Assembly: GCA_024227235.1 (NCBI GenBank)
Contig: JAAEKY010000630.1
Location: forward strand, 1 to 39,907
DNA: 39,907 bases
Direction of reading: 5' to 3'
From: Desulfobacteraceae bacterium
Lineage (GTDB): Bacteria; Desulfobacterota; Desulfobacteria; Desulfobacterales; Desulfobacteraceae
Part shown: piece after piece, positions 20,448-28,842 of the stretch
Layout of the letters: each line of letters begins with the position of its first letter
Position numbering within the stretch: position 1 is the stretch's first letter
Position numbers and translations under genes: made by a program
The notes under the pieces: model-generated
The model's database searches: none
The model's input: the letters and a program-made list of their open reading frames with translations, nothing else
Told to the model about the DNA's origin: nothing

Positions 20448-21488
20448 TTAATGTATGATAATACCTTTATTTTCAATTTTTGTATCAAGAATTTTTGCAC
20501 TCTCGACGGTTCCAAGTATTTCCTGCCACTCGAGTCTTAATTTTTTTATATCCTGCTGATCTCCGAGAGCCCAAATACAACCGCCCCCTCCTGCACCGGT
20601 AAACCGTGCACCGCAATCTAAATTAATAGCCCTTTCAAACAACTTTTTCCCGGTATTGTCAAGCACATCAGGTGTCATTTTTAATCTTAAGTTTGTCTCT
20701 TGCTTCATGAGATCAGCTGCCTGTCTGAAATTTTTATTTTTTACAGCTTCTGAAAAATCTATTGTTAAGCCTGCAATTTTTTCGAATTGTGGTCTTGTTT
20801 CACCAGAAACAAAGGATCTCACCCATTGTCCATTAATATCTTTTGAAACATGAGGAATACCACAATATGCAATGAGTATATTTGAATCAAATGCTTTGAT
20901 ATCTGCATCCCCTTCAAATAAAGGTTTTCTTTCAAACTCAGGAGATATTTTTCCCATTTTCCATATCCATTGATTTACCCCCCCAAATGCGGCTGCAAGC
21001 TGATCCTGCATACCACAAGGAATTCCTGCAACACTGGCCTCAATATAATGGGCAAGCCAGGCAATCCTTTCCGGATCTATTTGTTTATCAAGTAGGGTAT
21101 AGAATGCTGATATTATCGCAACTGCTGCTGAGGATGATCCCCCTAAAGCACTTCTGGGCGGTGATGTGGATTCAATTTGGATATGAACTCCATGGGCATC
21201 AAAAAATTTTGCTACAGCAAACATTAATCCCATAGGAGAATTATAGGGGGCTTGGTTATTTTTAAAAACTGTACTTTCAAACCCTTTAGATGACACCTTT
21301 ACATATCCTTTTTGCCAAGGGGAAAGATGAACCTTTGTTCTTAAGTCCAAGGCAATATTAAAGCAGGATGGCTTAAGATGATTTAATGACAAATAAAATG
21401 TACTGATATCCAAAGTCCCGCCTAAATCTACTCTACAGGGAACAGATGTATGAATATTTTTATCTGCAAGTTTTTTTTCTAAATTCAT
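20448..21488 (-). CDS. GHMP-family sugar kinase
   Basis: 346-aa ATP-dependent kinase of the GHMP superfamily. Seen: the ATP-binding motif 2 [13 protein letters not shown] (110-122), [13 protein letters not shown] (158-170) with the Asp that acts as base in galactokinase- and heptose-7-phosphate-kinase-like members, and motif 3 TGAGGGG (297-303). The QDQxAAAFGG segment is most like HddA-type heptose kinases, but the substrate is not determined. The start ATG overlaps the recO stop (ATGA), so it is translationally coupled to a DNA-repair gene with no evident functional link. Confidence 0.82.
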   Translation of the reverse strand: MNLEKKLADKNIHTSVPCRVDLGGTLDISTFYLSLNHLKPSCFNIALDLRTKVHLSPWQKGYVKVSSKGFESTVFKNNQAPYNSPMGLMFAVAKFFDAHGVHIQIESTSPPRSALGGSSSAAVAIISAFYTLLDKQIDPERIAWLAHYIEASVAGIPCGMQDQLAAAFGGVNQWIWKMGKISPEFERKPLFEGDADIKAFDSNILIAYCGIPHVSKDINGQWVRSFVSGETRPQFEKIAGLTIDFSEAVKNKNFRQAADLMKQETNLRLKMTPDVLDNTGKKLFERAINLDCGARFTGAGGGGCIWALGDQQDIKKLRLEWQEILGTVESAKILDTKIENKGIIIH

Positions 21489-22264
21489 TTTTCCAGTCTC
21501 AATCGTCTAAGGAATTGTAAACTTTTAAACTCTCTGCCAATATGAAATGGAATAAAGGCCTCCAATAATAGTTGTCCCTCAGTTATGGCAAAGCGTGAAA
21601 ATTTAATTCTGTCAGCCCTGCTGATATCAGTATTGTTTATCCAGAAAAGCTGTTTTAAAGTACCTTTTGAAACTGTCATACCATGTTTTGATCTTTTTTT
21701 AATACAATTTTGGCAAATAATTCGACCTTCTTGAAAATCAAATATGACTTTTTTTTGTTTAATTAGATCAAGCGAAGTTTTACACTGATCGCAATTTTCA
21801 ATATTCGGAGAAAATCCAGATAAGCTCATAAACCGAATCTGAAAAAGAAGACTGATCACTTCTTTTGATATCGCCCCAGTATTTATTGCATCTAAAGAGA
21901 ATAGCAATAGATCATATAATTGGGATTGAACTTTATTTTCCTCAAGCCAAAAATGAATCAATTCAATCCAATAACTGGCATAAGCAGTTTTGAATACATC
22001 ATACCGAATATTTCCAAACCCGTTTTCAAGGGTGACTTGAGATAATATAATTAAGCCATCTTTGTTCTTTTTGGGAAACGTGCATTGAATGTGGTTGACA
22101 GAAAAAAGATCCAGTGCACCTGAAAATCGTTTCACGCTTTTTTTTGCATTTTTGGCAATTACTGAAATTTTTCCTCTGGATTTTGTTAAAAAGCTGATAA
22201 TAAAATCATGATCGCCATATTCAATTTTCCTTAGCAATATGGCATCTGTAATAAACCCGGGCAT
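21485..22264 (-). CDS. recO: DNA repair protein RecO
   Basis: Mediator that helps load RecA at gaps with RecF/RecR. The 259-aa product has the RecO layout: an N-terminal OB fold (TDAILLRKIEYGDHDFIISFLTKSRGKISVIAKNAK region), a helical core, and a zinc-type element with two cysteine pairs, CDQC (about 158-161) and CQNC (about 185-188). It starts about 12 nt after mgtE. Only a weak ribosome-binding site (TAGGGC) is seen before the ATG, which suggests coupling to mgtE translation. Confidence 0.93.
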   Translation of the reverse strand: MPGFITDAILLRKIEYGDHDFIISFLTKSRGKISVIAKNAKKSVKRFSGALDLFSVNHIQCTFPKKNKDGLIILSQVTLENGFGNIRYDVFKTAYASYWIELIHFWLEENKVQSQLYDLLLFSLDAINTGAISKEVISLLFQIRFMSLSGFSPNIENCDQCKTSLDLIKQKKVIFDFQEGRIICQNCIKKRSKHGMTVSKGTLKQLFWINNTDISRADRIKFSRFAITEGQLLLEAFIPFHIGREFKSLQFLRRLRLEK

Positions 22265-22276
22265 AGAATAGTAGCC

Positions 22277-23641
22277 CTACATATTCAGAAGCAAATTGGC
22301 TATCATAAAATAGCAATATACGCTGACAATATCTATGGAAGTTGTGACAAAAGGACCTGTTGCAACGGCAGGGTCAATATTAAGTCGTTCAAAAACAAGC
22401 GGGACCATAGAGCCTACTAATGCTGCAATAGACATAGAAGAGAGAATGGCAAGTCCAACAGCAAATGCTAAGGGGATGGCAAATGGTTCAGAAACAAAAG
22501 TGAATCTGGCAATTATCCCGATAAAAATGCCATATATAAGGCCTAAGATAAGACCCACCGCAAGTTCTTTTGAAACTACTTTATAAAAGTCCTGAAGATT
22601 AATTCTTCCGGTGGCAATACCCCGGACAACAATAGTGGAGCTCTGGGTCCCAATATTTCCTCCCATCCCCATAATTACAGGGATAAATGCTGCCAGGCTT
22701 GTAAATCTAGCCAGGTTTTCCTCAAATCCTCCGATAATAAAAAAGGCTGCCACGCCGCCTAAAAAACTGGCAAACAACCAGGGCAAACGGATCCTAGTCC
22801 CTCTAAGAATTGTTTGAGTTTCAATATACTCTTCACCCACACCTGCCATTTTCAATATGTCTTCTGTAGCTGCTTCGTGAAGTATATCAATAACATCATC
22901 AACGGTTACAATTCCAACGATTTTATTATCATCATCTACAACAGGAACAGCAAGGTAATCATACTTAGAAACCAATCTGGCAACTTCTTCTCTGTCTGTA
23001 TAGGGTTTTACAGAAACTAAATCCTTTGCCATAAATTCTTTTAATGGTTTTTCAGGTTGTACAACAACCAACTGTCTTAAAGAACTCACACCCACCAATT
23101 TTTCATATTCATCAACAACATAAATATAAAAGGGCATTTCAACATCCAGATATTTATTCTGTAATGCTTCTATCACCTGCTTTGCGACAACATCTTCTTC
23201 TAATGCAACAAAATCAGTTACCATAAGGCTGCCGGCAGTGTCTTCACCATAGCTCATCAACTGCTCGACATTATCTGATTCTTCTTTCTGCATTTTTGAA
23301 AGGATCTGATCTGAAAGATCCTCATCTAAAAGCGTCATAAGAGATGCAGCATCATCTGAAGGCATGTGATCAAATATCGCCACAAGCTTGTCAAATTCTA
23401 CATTTTTTACACAGTCCAGGAAAAGATTCTCATCAAGTGTGGAAAAAAACAGACCGATTTGTTCGGGATCATCAATAAGGCAAAATAAGTTTTCTCGATT
23501 AACCGGAGACAACTCTTTAAAGGTTTCAGAGAGATCTGCCATATGGGTTTTTTTAATGATGTTCAGCAACTGCTTGGTTGCACCACGACGTAACAGCCTT
23601 TTTAAACTAGCTGTCAAAATTTTTATTTGTTCATTGTGCAT
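22277..23641 (-). CDS. mgtE: Magnesium transporter MgtE
   Basis: Gated Mg2+ channel of the inner membrane. The 454-aa product has the full family architecture: a cytoplasmic helical N domain (about 1-130) with acidic MPSDDAASL repeats, two CBS domains (about 140-195 and 205-255), a plug helix, and five membrane helices (about 285-454) with MGMGGNIGTQSSTIVVRG and PLVFERLNIDPAVATGP signatures. AAGGA stands 5 nt before the ATG. The gap to the upstream SurA-like gene is only 34 nt, so there is no room for a Mg2+ riboswitch directly ahead of it. Confidence 0.97.
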   Translation of the reverse strand: MHNEQIKILTASLKRLLRRGATKQLLNIIKKTHMADLSETFKELSPVNRENLFCLIDDPEQIGLFFSTLDENLFLDCVKNVEFDKLVAIFDHMPSDDAASLMTLLDEDLSDQILSKMQKEESDNVEQLMSYGEDTAGSLMVTDFVALEEDVVAKQVIEALQNKYLDVEMPFYIYVVDEYEKLVGVSSLRQLVVVQPEKPLKEFMAKDLVSVKPYTDREEVARLVSKYDYLAVPVVDDDNKIVGIVTVDDVIDILHEAATEDILKMAGVGEEYIETQTILRGTRIRLPWLFASFLGGVAAFFIIGGFEENLARFTSLAAFIPVIMGMGGNIGTQSSTIVVRGIATGRINLQDFYKVVSKELAVGLILGLIYGIFIGIIARFTFVSEPFAIPLAFAVGLAILSSMSIAALVGSMVPLVFERLNIDPAVATGPFVTTSIDIVSVYCYFMIANLLLNM

Positions 23642-23675
23642 GGTCTTCCTTTAGCATAAATAGACAAAAGCTAAA

Positions 23676-24767
23676 TCAAAGCATTTTTTTTATGTGCGCC
23701 TTTTTCTTCAATGATTCAAGCCAGGTTTTAAACTTTTTCTCAACCCGTTCAAGGTAAAAGCTTTCATAAATTTCATCATACGCCTGTTCATATGTTTTGC
23801 TACCGTCTAAAACAATATCTTCTATATAAAATATTTGAAATCCTTGGGCAGTTGAGATGATATTTGTATATTCACCTTTCTTAATAATTGAAAGGCTATC
23901 GTTAATACTTTTGGGGAAATTGCTAATATCGAATATTCCTAGTTTGCCACCATCTGAAGCATTGGGGGCGATTGAATAACTTTTGGCAAGAGAGGCAAAA
24001 CTTGCTTTTTTATCCAATTTCATTTTTATTTTTTTTATTACATCCTCGTTATTTGCAAGGATATTTCTCAAATTATATTTATTTTTACCTGAGTATTTTT
24101 CAGTATTGGCATCATAATATTTTTTAATTTCAGATTCTGTAACAATCACTTTTGATTTAACCGCAAAGTTGATTATCTTGCTTCGTATCATCTGCATTTT
24201 AATATTTTCACGATATGCCTCTATTGTTGTTCCTTCCTGTATCAAAGCATAGTCGAATGCTTCCTGGCTTAACGACCTTGATTTCTTAATATTTTCTATT
24301 GTCTTGTTTATCTCATTGTCACTTATTGTAATACGATATTTTTTGGATTCCTGCTGGGTTAACGAGTTGTCAATTAGCTGATCGAGTATCTGTTTATTGA
24401 TATCCTGGATCATCGTTTTTTTCTTTTCATCGGGATAGGACGAAGACTCAATCTTTTTTATATATGGCCCTGATTCTTTATTTAACTCAGCCAAGGTAAC
24501 AATATCATCATTTACAATGGCAACGATCCTGTCGATAACCTCGGCTGATACCGACCAACAAAAGCTAAAACTTATAACTATCAAAGAAAAAATAATCCAA
24601 TTAGTATTTGAACAAAAACTCACCCATCTGCTTCGTTGCTTCAAAATTTTGGAATCCTCATATACAGTCGTACACTCTGGTTTCAAAATTTCTTGCGCCT
24701 TACATATGGGCAACTTTTCGCCCAAACACGGGTTTTCGGTCAGACACCAATTAGTCTTCCTTTTCAT
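23676..24767 (-). CDS. SurA-like periplasmic chaperone/PPIase with element inserted in signal peptide
   Basis: Periplasmic folding factor: a SurA-N helical domain (about 75-240) and a parvulin-type PpiC domain (about 245-340; YNLRNILA ... SIAPNASDGGKLGIFD). The 363-aa frame begins MKRKTNW. It then carries 50 codons from the family-1 element and its duplicated target, before the hydrophobic signal core WIIFSLIVISFSFCWSVSA (57-75). Removing the 150-bp insertion restores an ordinary signal peptide MKRKTNWIIFSLIV. The frame is intact, so the gene is probably still expressed, with an n-region of about 56 residues. A GTG start at residue 49, just before the core, is another possibility. Start 24767 is supported by AAGGAAG 8 nt upstream and overlaps the lipoprotein stop by 17 nt. 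Whether export still works is unknown. Confidence 0.88.
   Translation of the reverse strand: MKRKTNWCLTENPCLGEKLPICKAQEILKPECTTVYEDSKILKQRSRWVSFCSNTNWIIFSLIVISFSFCWSVSAEVIDRIVAIVNDDIVTLAELNKESGPYIKKIESSSYPDEKKKTMIQDINKQILDQLIDNSLTQQESKKYRITISDNEINKTIENIKKSRSLSQEAFDYALIQEGTTIEAYRENIKMQMIRSKIINFAVKSKVIVTESEIKKYYDANTEKYSGKNKYNLRNILANNEDVIKKIKMKLDKKASFASLAKSYSIAPNASDGGKLGIFDISNFPKSINDSLSIIKKGEYTNIISTAQGFQIFYIEDIVLDGSKTYEQAYDEIYESFYLERVEKKFKTWLESLKKKAHIKKML
24605..24746 (-). mobile_element. Family-1 MITE-like element, copy 2 (142 bp)
   Basis: Opposite orientation to the copy at 7824-7999. On the minus strand it runs from TGTCTGACC to GTTCAAATA and is flanked by perfect 8-bp duplications, CTAATTGG as read on that strand (24747-24754 and 24597-24604). 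Element plus one target copy is 150 bp, exactly 50 codons, inserted in frame in the SurA-like gene. Internal stem AAATTTTG/CAAAATTT occupies the position of ATCTTG/CAAGAT in copy 1. It lacks about 34 bp present in copy 1. Confidence 0.9.
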
Positions 24768-25485
24768 TGTCACTTCCTTCGTTTTTTTTAATGCCAATTA
24801 AAAAAAATCTTAGTTTATCTTCATTGATTTCAACTGGATACGCATTCCAAAGTTGCTTTATCCATTCATCATAATTTTCTTGGGTTTTTTGCATACGAAG
24901 ACGAGATACCAATTGGTTTTCATCCTCAATATTCGTTAAACCAGTGACCTTCTTATCCGGTCCCTGGGTATCTGAAACACTGTATTTTTTATAAAATTCC
25001 ACAATATCTTCAGGTGTAATTTCTATCTTTTTTTTAAGTTCCTGATCAATCAGTTTATCCATGATCATATTCTTCTTGAATCCTTTTTTCCAAAAAGAAT
25101 ATGATATAGCATTTTTTAACAGGATCTGATCGAAGCTATCATCTGGATAATCCTTTCTGAATTCATCCTCAGCGGCTTGTAATTCCTGGTCATTTACAGT
25201 CACATTCTTTTCAGCCGCAATGCTGAGAAGAATAATCTCCTCGGAAAGCATTTTAACAAGATGCATGACCATTTCATTATATTCTGCCGGGTTTTCATTA
25301 ATATTGTATGGATATGCTGCCCTTTTCAAATCAAGCTCTTCTGAAAATTCTGAACTGTCAATCGTTATCAATGACGTCTTGATTAAAAAATCTGGAGCTT
25401 TTTCCTCAACAGGCTTAGAACACCCCGTAAGACATACCGCACAAAAAACAATAAGGATAAAACCCTTTTTTAAAAACCCTGTCAC
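24751..25485 (-). CDS. SurA-N-type lipoprotein (chaperone-like)
   Basis: 244-aa predicted lipoprotein. Seen: a signal peptide with lipobox CLTGC (Cys 22), Ser at +2, which favours outer-membrane sorting if Lol rules apply, then a mostly helical body like the N-terminal chaperone domain of SurA/PrsA proteins. No parvulin domain is visible, so it would be a chaperone without isomerase activity. It is directly followed, with overlap, by the SurA-like gene, suggesting that the two act together on envelope proteins. The frame starts at GTG 25485 with GGAG about 12 nt upstream. Its stop TAA lies within the target site of the downstream element but was not altered. Confidence 0.78.
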   Translation of the reverse strand: MTGFLKKGFILIVFCAVCLTGCSKPVEEKAPDFLIKTSLITIDSSEFSEELDLKRAAYPYNINENPAEYNEMVMHLVKMLSEEIILLSIAAEKNVTVNDQELQAAEDEFRKDYPDDSFDQILLKNAISYSFWKKGFKKNMIMDKLIDQELKKKIEITPEDIVEFYKKYSVSDTQGPDKKVTGLTNIEDENQLVSRLRMQKTQENYDEWIKQLWNAYPVEINEDKLRFFLIGIKKNEGSDNEKED

Positions 25486-26022
25486 TTTTTTATCTTAACT
25501 CCAAAATTATTCAGACAACCCATTTTAACAAAATTAGTAATTTAGCACCCCTATTAGCTTTGTGCAAGATAATTCAGGCCATAAATCAGGCTGGCCGCAA
25601 GTAGATTAAAAAAACCATTTGCATCTTCCGGCAGAGATAAAAGGCAATACTTCTGCCTAGCTTTTCCGACATTTGGGTTAATCCCAAATGTTGCTTATGA
25701 GGAAATAGTTGTTGCTGCATGTTAAAAAAAGATATTTTTCGGTATAAGAATGTTGCTATTTCTATATTATATTGATAGCGCTTATATTATTAGATCAGTT
25801 GTTTATTAATGGTAAATAAAAAAACCAGTAGAATACATTATTATGGATCTGAAAACCACTACAGTACAAGCAGAGAACGAATCAATTATGGGAATCTCAT
25901 ACCACGTAAGATCTTTGACATTATTTTTCAATATTATCATCAACATGATTTCCCTAAAGCGTATAAATGCGAGAATATTTTATTATAGCAGCTTTTGTTT
26001 AAATTTAATCAGAAATAGCGTT
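25486..26022. other. Intergenic region with palindrome and repeat A
   Basis: No confident gene, although the frame of the next gene is open from 25843. ACATTTGGG (25669-25677) and CCCAAATGT (25683-25691) form a perfect 9-bp stem with a TTAAT loop. Repeat A (25727-25814) follows. Divergent promoters for the lipoprotein operon (-) and the exported-protein gene (+) must lie here. Confidence 0.5.
25727..25814 (+). repeat. Upstream repeat A (pairs with 26685-26773)
   Basis: About 88 bp beginning AAAAGATA, with TTGCTATTTCTA, TTGATAGCGCTTATATT and TTAATGGTA. It aligns at roughly 75-80 percent (by eye) with repeat B and, like it, stands before an exported-protein gene. TATATT is a possible -10 box; no clear -35 was found. 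Confidence 0.6.
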
Positions 26023-26667
26023 ATGGAAATTCATCCTCAAAGAAAACAAAAGTTCATCACCTTGCTCGCCCTCTGTTGCCTCGGTATCGCAAGTCAGTCA
26101 GCAGCCCTTGAAGTAAACTTCAATGAACTGGGAAAGCAAAAAAAACTCACGCCAGATGCCGTGAACTTGTTTAAACAAGTTCTTCCGGAAGCTGAAGTTC
26201 TTAGTCTTAGTATTGTAATGATAGAAGAGGAAAAAACTGCTGTTATGATAACGCTCTTCAATAAAAAAAATAAAGATGGCTTCAACATAATGAGGCGTAT
26301 CCCGAATATCAATAGCTATACCTACATGGTTGCCTGGTTACTACAGGGGCATTTTTATTTTCTCAAAGAAGAGGCAACCACACCCAGGCAGAAAAAGCAT
26401 CTGCAATTTCTTAGTCAATATTTCCAAGGAAGATCCATTAACGGATCCGATACATTTTATCTGGGTGAATTTATAGAGTTATTTTATGAACCACTGGTGC
26501 CGAAAATACGAGGGATTAATTTATCGGGCTCCAAAATCGATACCGTGTTGTTTTCTGGATATCCAAAAGCATCAGGATTCGGGAAAATCATAATGCCCGG
26601 ATTTAAAATCAAATACATCGCTGTCTTTTCAAGACAACTCAAAACTTATAATCTCGGAAAAAAATAA
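26023..26667 (+). CDS. Exported protein of unknown function
   Basis: 214 aa from the ATG at 26023. Seen: a signal peptide MEIHPQRKQKFITLLALCC with likely cleavage after residues SQSA, then a soluble mixed alpha/beta domain without cysteines, membrane segments or motifs I recognise. The open frame extends upstream to 25843 with ATGs at 25843, 25888 and 25945, none with a ribosome-binding site; 26023 is chosen because it places the signal peptide at the N-terminus. It is one of two consecutive exported-protein genes preceded by the same repeated sequence. Confidence 0.65.
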   Translation: MEIHPQRKQKFITLLALCCLGIASQSAALEVNFNELGKQKKLTPDAVNLFKQVLPEAEVLSLSIVMIEEEKTAVMITLFNKKNKDGFNIMRRIPNINSYTYMVAWLLQGHFYFLKEEATTPRQKKHLQFLSQYFQGRSINGSDTFYLGEFIELFYEPLVPKIRGINLSGSKIDTVLFSGYPKASGFGKIIMPGFKIKYIAVFSRQLKTYNLGKK

Positions 26668-26684
26668 CGCCTCAAAGGATTAAG

Positions 26685-26773
26685 AAAAGATACTTTTTCT
26701 CTAAAAGAATATTGCCATTTCTACATTTTATTGGTAGCGATTATAATACTCAATTAGTTATTTTTTAATGATA
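26685..26773 (+). repeat. Upstream repeat B (pairs with 25727-25814)
   Basis: About 89 bp aligning with repeat A: AAAAGATA, TTGCCATTTCTA, TTGGTAGCGATTATAAT, TTAATGATA. It contains a perfect TATAAT. It lies in the 143-nt gap before the DUF2914 gene, about 38 nt from its start. Confidence 0.6.
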
Positions 26774-26810
26774 CACAAATGAAAATAGGATATCCACTAA
26801 AGTGGAGGCC

Positions 26811-27236
26811 ATGAAAAAATTCTTATCAAGAATATCAATTAAAACCTTATTAATATTTATTGCTATACTATTTTTATCCACAGCAATAGCCAATTCAAAA
26901 CAATCAAAGGCACAAATGGTTCTGGCAAAGGCTGTAATGTGTGAATCCATTAAAAATTTTAAACCAATTAACCCGGCGGTTGTCTTTTCAATATCCCAGG
27001 GTGAAGTTTTCTGTTATTCAAACTTTGATCCAGTTTTTGAAAAAACCTATATTTTTCATAAATGGTATAAAAAGGACAAGCTGATTTTTACCATGCGCCG
27101 TTCACTTTCTCCTCCGAAATGGTCATCTTTCAGCAAGATTCAGCTCCGTAATGCCGATAAGGGCCCTTGGCGTGTCGAAATACGCTCTGTTAACAATAAA
27201 TTATTACAAACGCTTAGATTCAGTATGGTAGACTAA
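26811..27236 (+). CDS. DUF2914 exported/anchored protein
   Basis: 141-aa protein with an N-terminal basic-hydrophobic segment (ISIKTLLIFIAILFLSTAIA) acting as signal peptide or anchor. The rest matches the remembered DUF2914 pattern: AVMCESIKNFKPINPAVVF, SNFDPVFEKTYIFHKWYKKD, and KGPWRVEIRS near the end. DUF2914 has no established function but often occurs in envelope proteins. The ATG at 26811 is preceded by GTGGAGG very close by; a GTG at 26802 is an alternative. The diadenylate cyclase gene follows after 8 nt, so the two are probably co-expressed. Confidence 0.82.
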   Translation: MKKFLSRISIKTLLIFIAILFLSTAIANSKQSKAQMVLAKAVMCESIKNFKPINPAVVFSISQGEVFCYSNFDPVFEKTYIFHKWYKKDKLIFTMRRSLSPPKWSSFSKIQLRNADKGPWRVEIRSVNNKLLQTLRFSMVD

Positions 27237-27244
27237 ATTTTATA

Positions 27245-28672
27245 ATGGAACAAAATTTTATATTCTTCTATGGGCTTCGCTGGCAGGATATTTTTGATAT
27301 CCTTTTAAATTCTTATGTTCTATTTCGGCTTTATGTGCTTTTTAGGGGGACGAATGTTATCCGGGTTCTTCTGGCCATTTGCATCCTCTGGGCGGTCAGT
27401 CAATCTGCGGTATCTTTAGGCCTTATTGTAACGAACTGGGCCATGCAGGGCGTTATTACTGCTGCCGCTTTAATTATAATAATTGTTTTCAGAAATGAAA
27501 TCTCAAGCGTATTGCAGACCAAAAATCTGAAATCATTTTTATGGGGGATCCCCCGTTATCAATTTCATACACCTTTAAATATCATTGTTGAAAGCGTCTA
27601 TGAAATGGCTGAAAAAAAAATTGGGGCTCTGATTGTACTCCCCTTAAAACAGGGTATGGCAAATATTGTTCAAGGCGGTATATCAATTACGGGTACACTG
27701 TCACAGGAAATGCTTGTAAGTATTTTCTGGCCTGACAGTCCCTTGCATGACGGTGCGACTATTATACAAGGAGAACAGATTACCAGTGCAGGCGTAATCC
27801 TCCCTCTTTCTAAAAGAAAAGATTTGCCTTCTTTTTTCGGAACTCGACATAGAGCGGCCTTAGGATTAACAGAACGCATTGATGCCCTTGTTGTTGTCAT
27901 ATCAGAAGAGACGGGTAAAATCTCCTTATTTAAAGAAGATCAAATCTATAATATTGGAAACCGATCTGCCCTTGAAAAATTACTCCAGGAACATGCAGGC
28001 GATGACTCTACAAAAAAAGGATTCAGGCATCAGACAATAGAACTTTTTGCTGCCGCATTGATCAGCCTTTTTTGTATAACAGGAATATGGGTCAACTTTT
28101 CAAAAGGATTAGAAACATTGGCTACACACGAAGTCCCTGTGGAATTCATTAATCCAGATCAAAAGATGGAAATTATTTCATCTTCTGTTTCTAATGTTAA
28201 ACTGTTGATCAGTGGTGCCAGGCCCTTAATAAACTCCATCAATCCTGAACAAATCAACATCCAATTAAGCCTTTCTCAATCAGTAGTCGGCATTAACAAA
28301 CTATCTATTACCAAAGAGGACATATTGCTTCCACCAGGCGTTCAGCTAAAAAAAATAGACCCTTCAGAAATTGATGTCACCTTAGATACTCTGATTGAAA
28401 AAGAGCTACCTATTCAACCGCACTGGACAGGGAAATTACCAATTGGATTAACCATGAAAAGTGCGAGGGCTGTCCCTCAAACAGTTCGAGTCATCGGTGG
28501 CGGCCTTGTATTAAAAAATATTTCTACACTTTTCACTGAACAAATTTCATTGGATAAGCTTACTGAGTCTGGCAGCACAACAGTGAGTTTAGTTCTAAAC
28601 CCTGCATCGATTAAGCTGGAGGACACTAATAAAATCCAAATTCAGTATCTTATTTCAAAAAAACCTTCTTAA
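27245..28672 (+). CDS. cdaA: Diadenylate cyclase CdaA fused to YbbR-like (CdaR) domains
   Basis: Makes cyclic di-AMP from two ATP at the inner membrane. Seen in 475 aa: three N-terminal helices (about 15-83), a DAC catalytic domain (about 95-245) with DGA (169-171) and RHR (201-203), a fourth helix (about 265-283), then about 190 residues resembling extracytoplasmic YbbR repeats (VPVEFINPDQKMEI ... INIQLSLSQ ... IEVTL-type strands). In Firmicutes the YbbR regulator CdaR is a separate adjacent protein that modulates CdaA; here both appear on one chain, placing a periplasmic sensor in cis with the cyclase. No Shine-Dalgarno is visible; translation probably couples to the DUF2914 gene 8 nt upstream. 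Confidence 0.88.
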   Translation: MEQNFIFFYGLRWQDIFDILLNSYVLFRLYVLFRGTNVIRVLLAICILWAVSQSAVSLGLIVTNWAMQGVITAAALIIIIVFRNEISSVLQTKNLKSFLWGIPRYQFHTPLNIIVESVYEMAEKKIGALIVLPLKQGMANIVQGGISITGTLSQEMLVSIFWPDSPLHDGATIIQGEQITSAGVILPLSKRKDLPSFFGTRHRAALGLTERIDALVVVISEETGKISLFKEDQIYNIGNRSALEKLLQEHAGDDSTKKGFRHQTIELFAAALISLFCITGIWVNFSKGLETLATHEVPVEFINPDQKMEIISSSVSNVKLLISGARPLINSINPEQINIQLSLSQSVVGINKLSITKEDILLPPGVQLKKIDPSEIDVTLDTLIEKELPIQPHWTGKLPIGLTMKSARAVPQTVRVIGGGLVLKNISTLFTEQISLDKLTESGSTTVSLVLNPASIKLEDTNKIQIQYLISKKPS

Positions 28673-28842
28673 TAATTGCCTCTATTGCAATTCTCATAAC
28701 CTATAGCAGTTTTCATAACTAAAGGTCACACGTAAATACGTTCCGTTATCCTTAAAATGCATAAAGGAGTGCAGCCCAGGTAGTGTGTGTGGTAAAGATT
28801 TTCACAGATTTATAAGGGATCACCTCTGGTATGAACCTAAAA

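Noticed and set aside
23642..23675. Possible Mg2+ riboswitch before mgtE
   Set aside because: Only 34 nt separate it from the upstream stop codon, too short for an M-box or similar element.
24517..24801. 94-codon plus-strand frame over the SurA-like start
   Set aside because: Antisense to a well-supported gene and to the element; no ribosome-binding site or domain.
28673..28842. Possible terminator or RNA gene between the convergent cdaA and oppF-like genes
   Set aside because: Only a 6-bp AATTGC/GCAATT stem without a T-run and a short ACGTA/TACGT palindrome were found.
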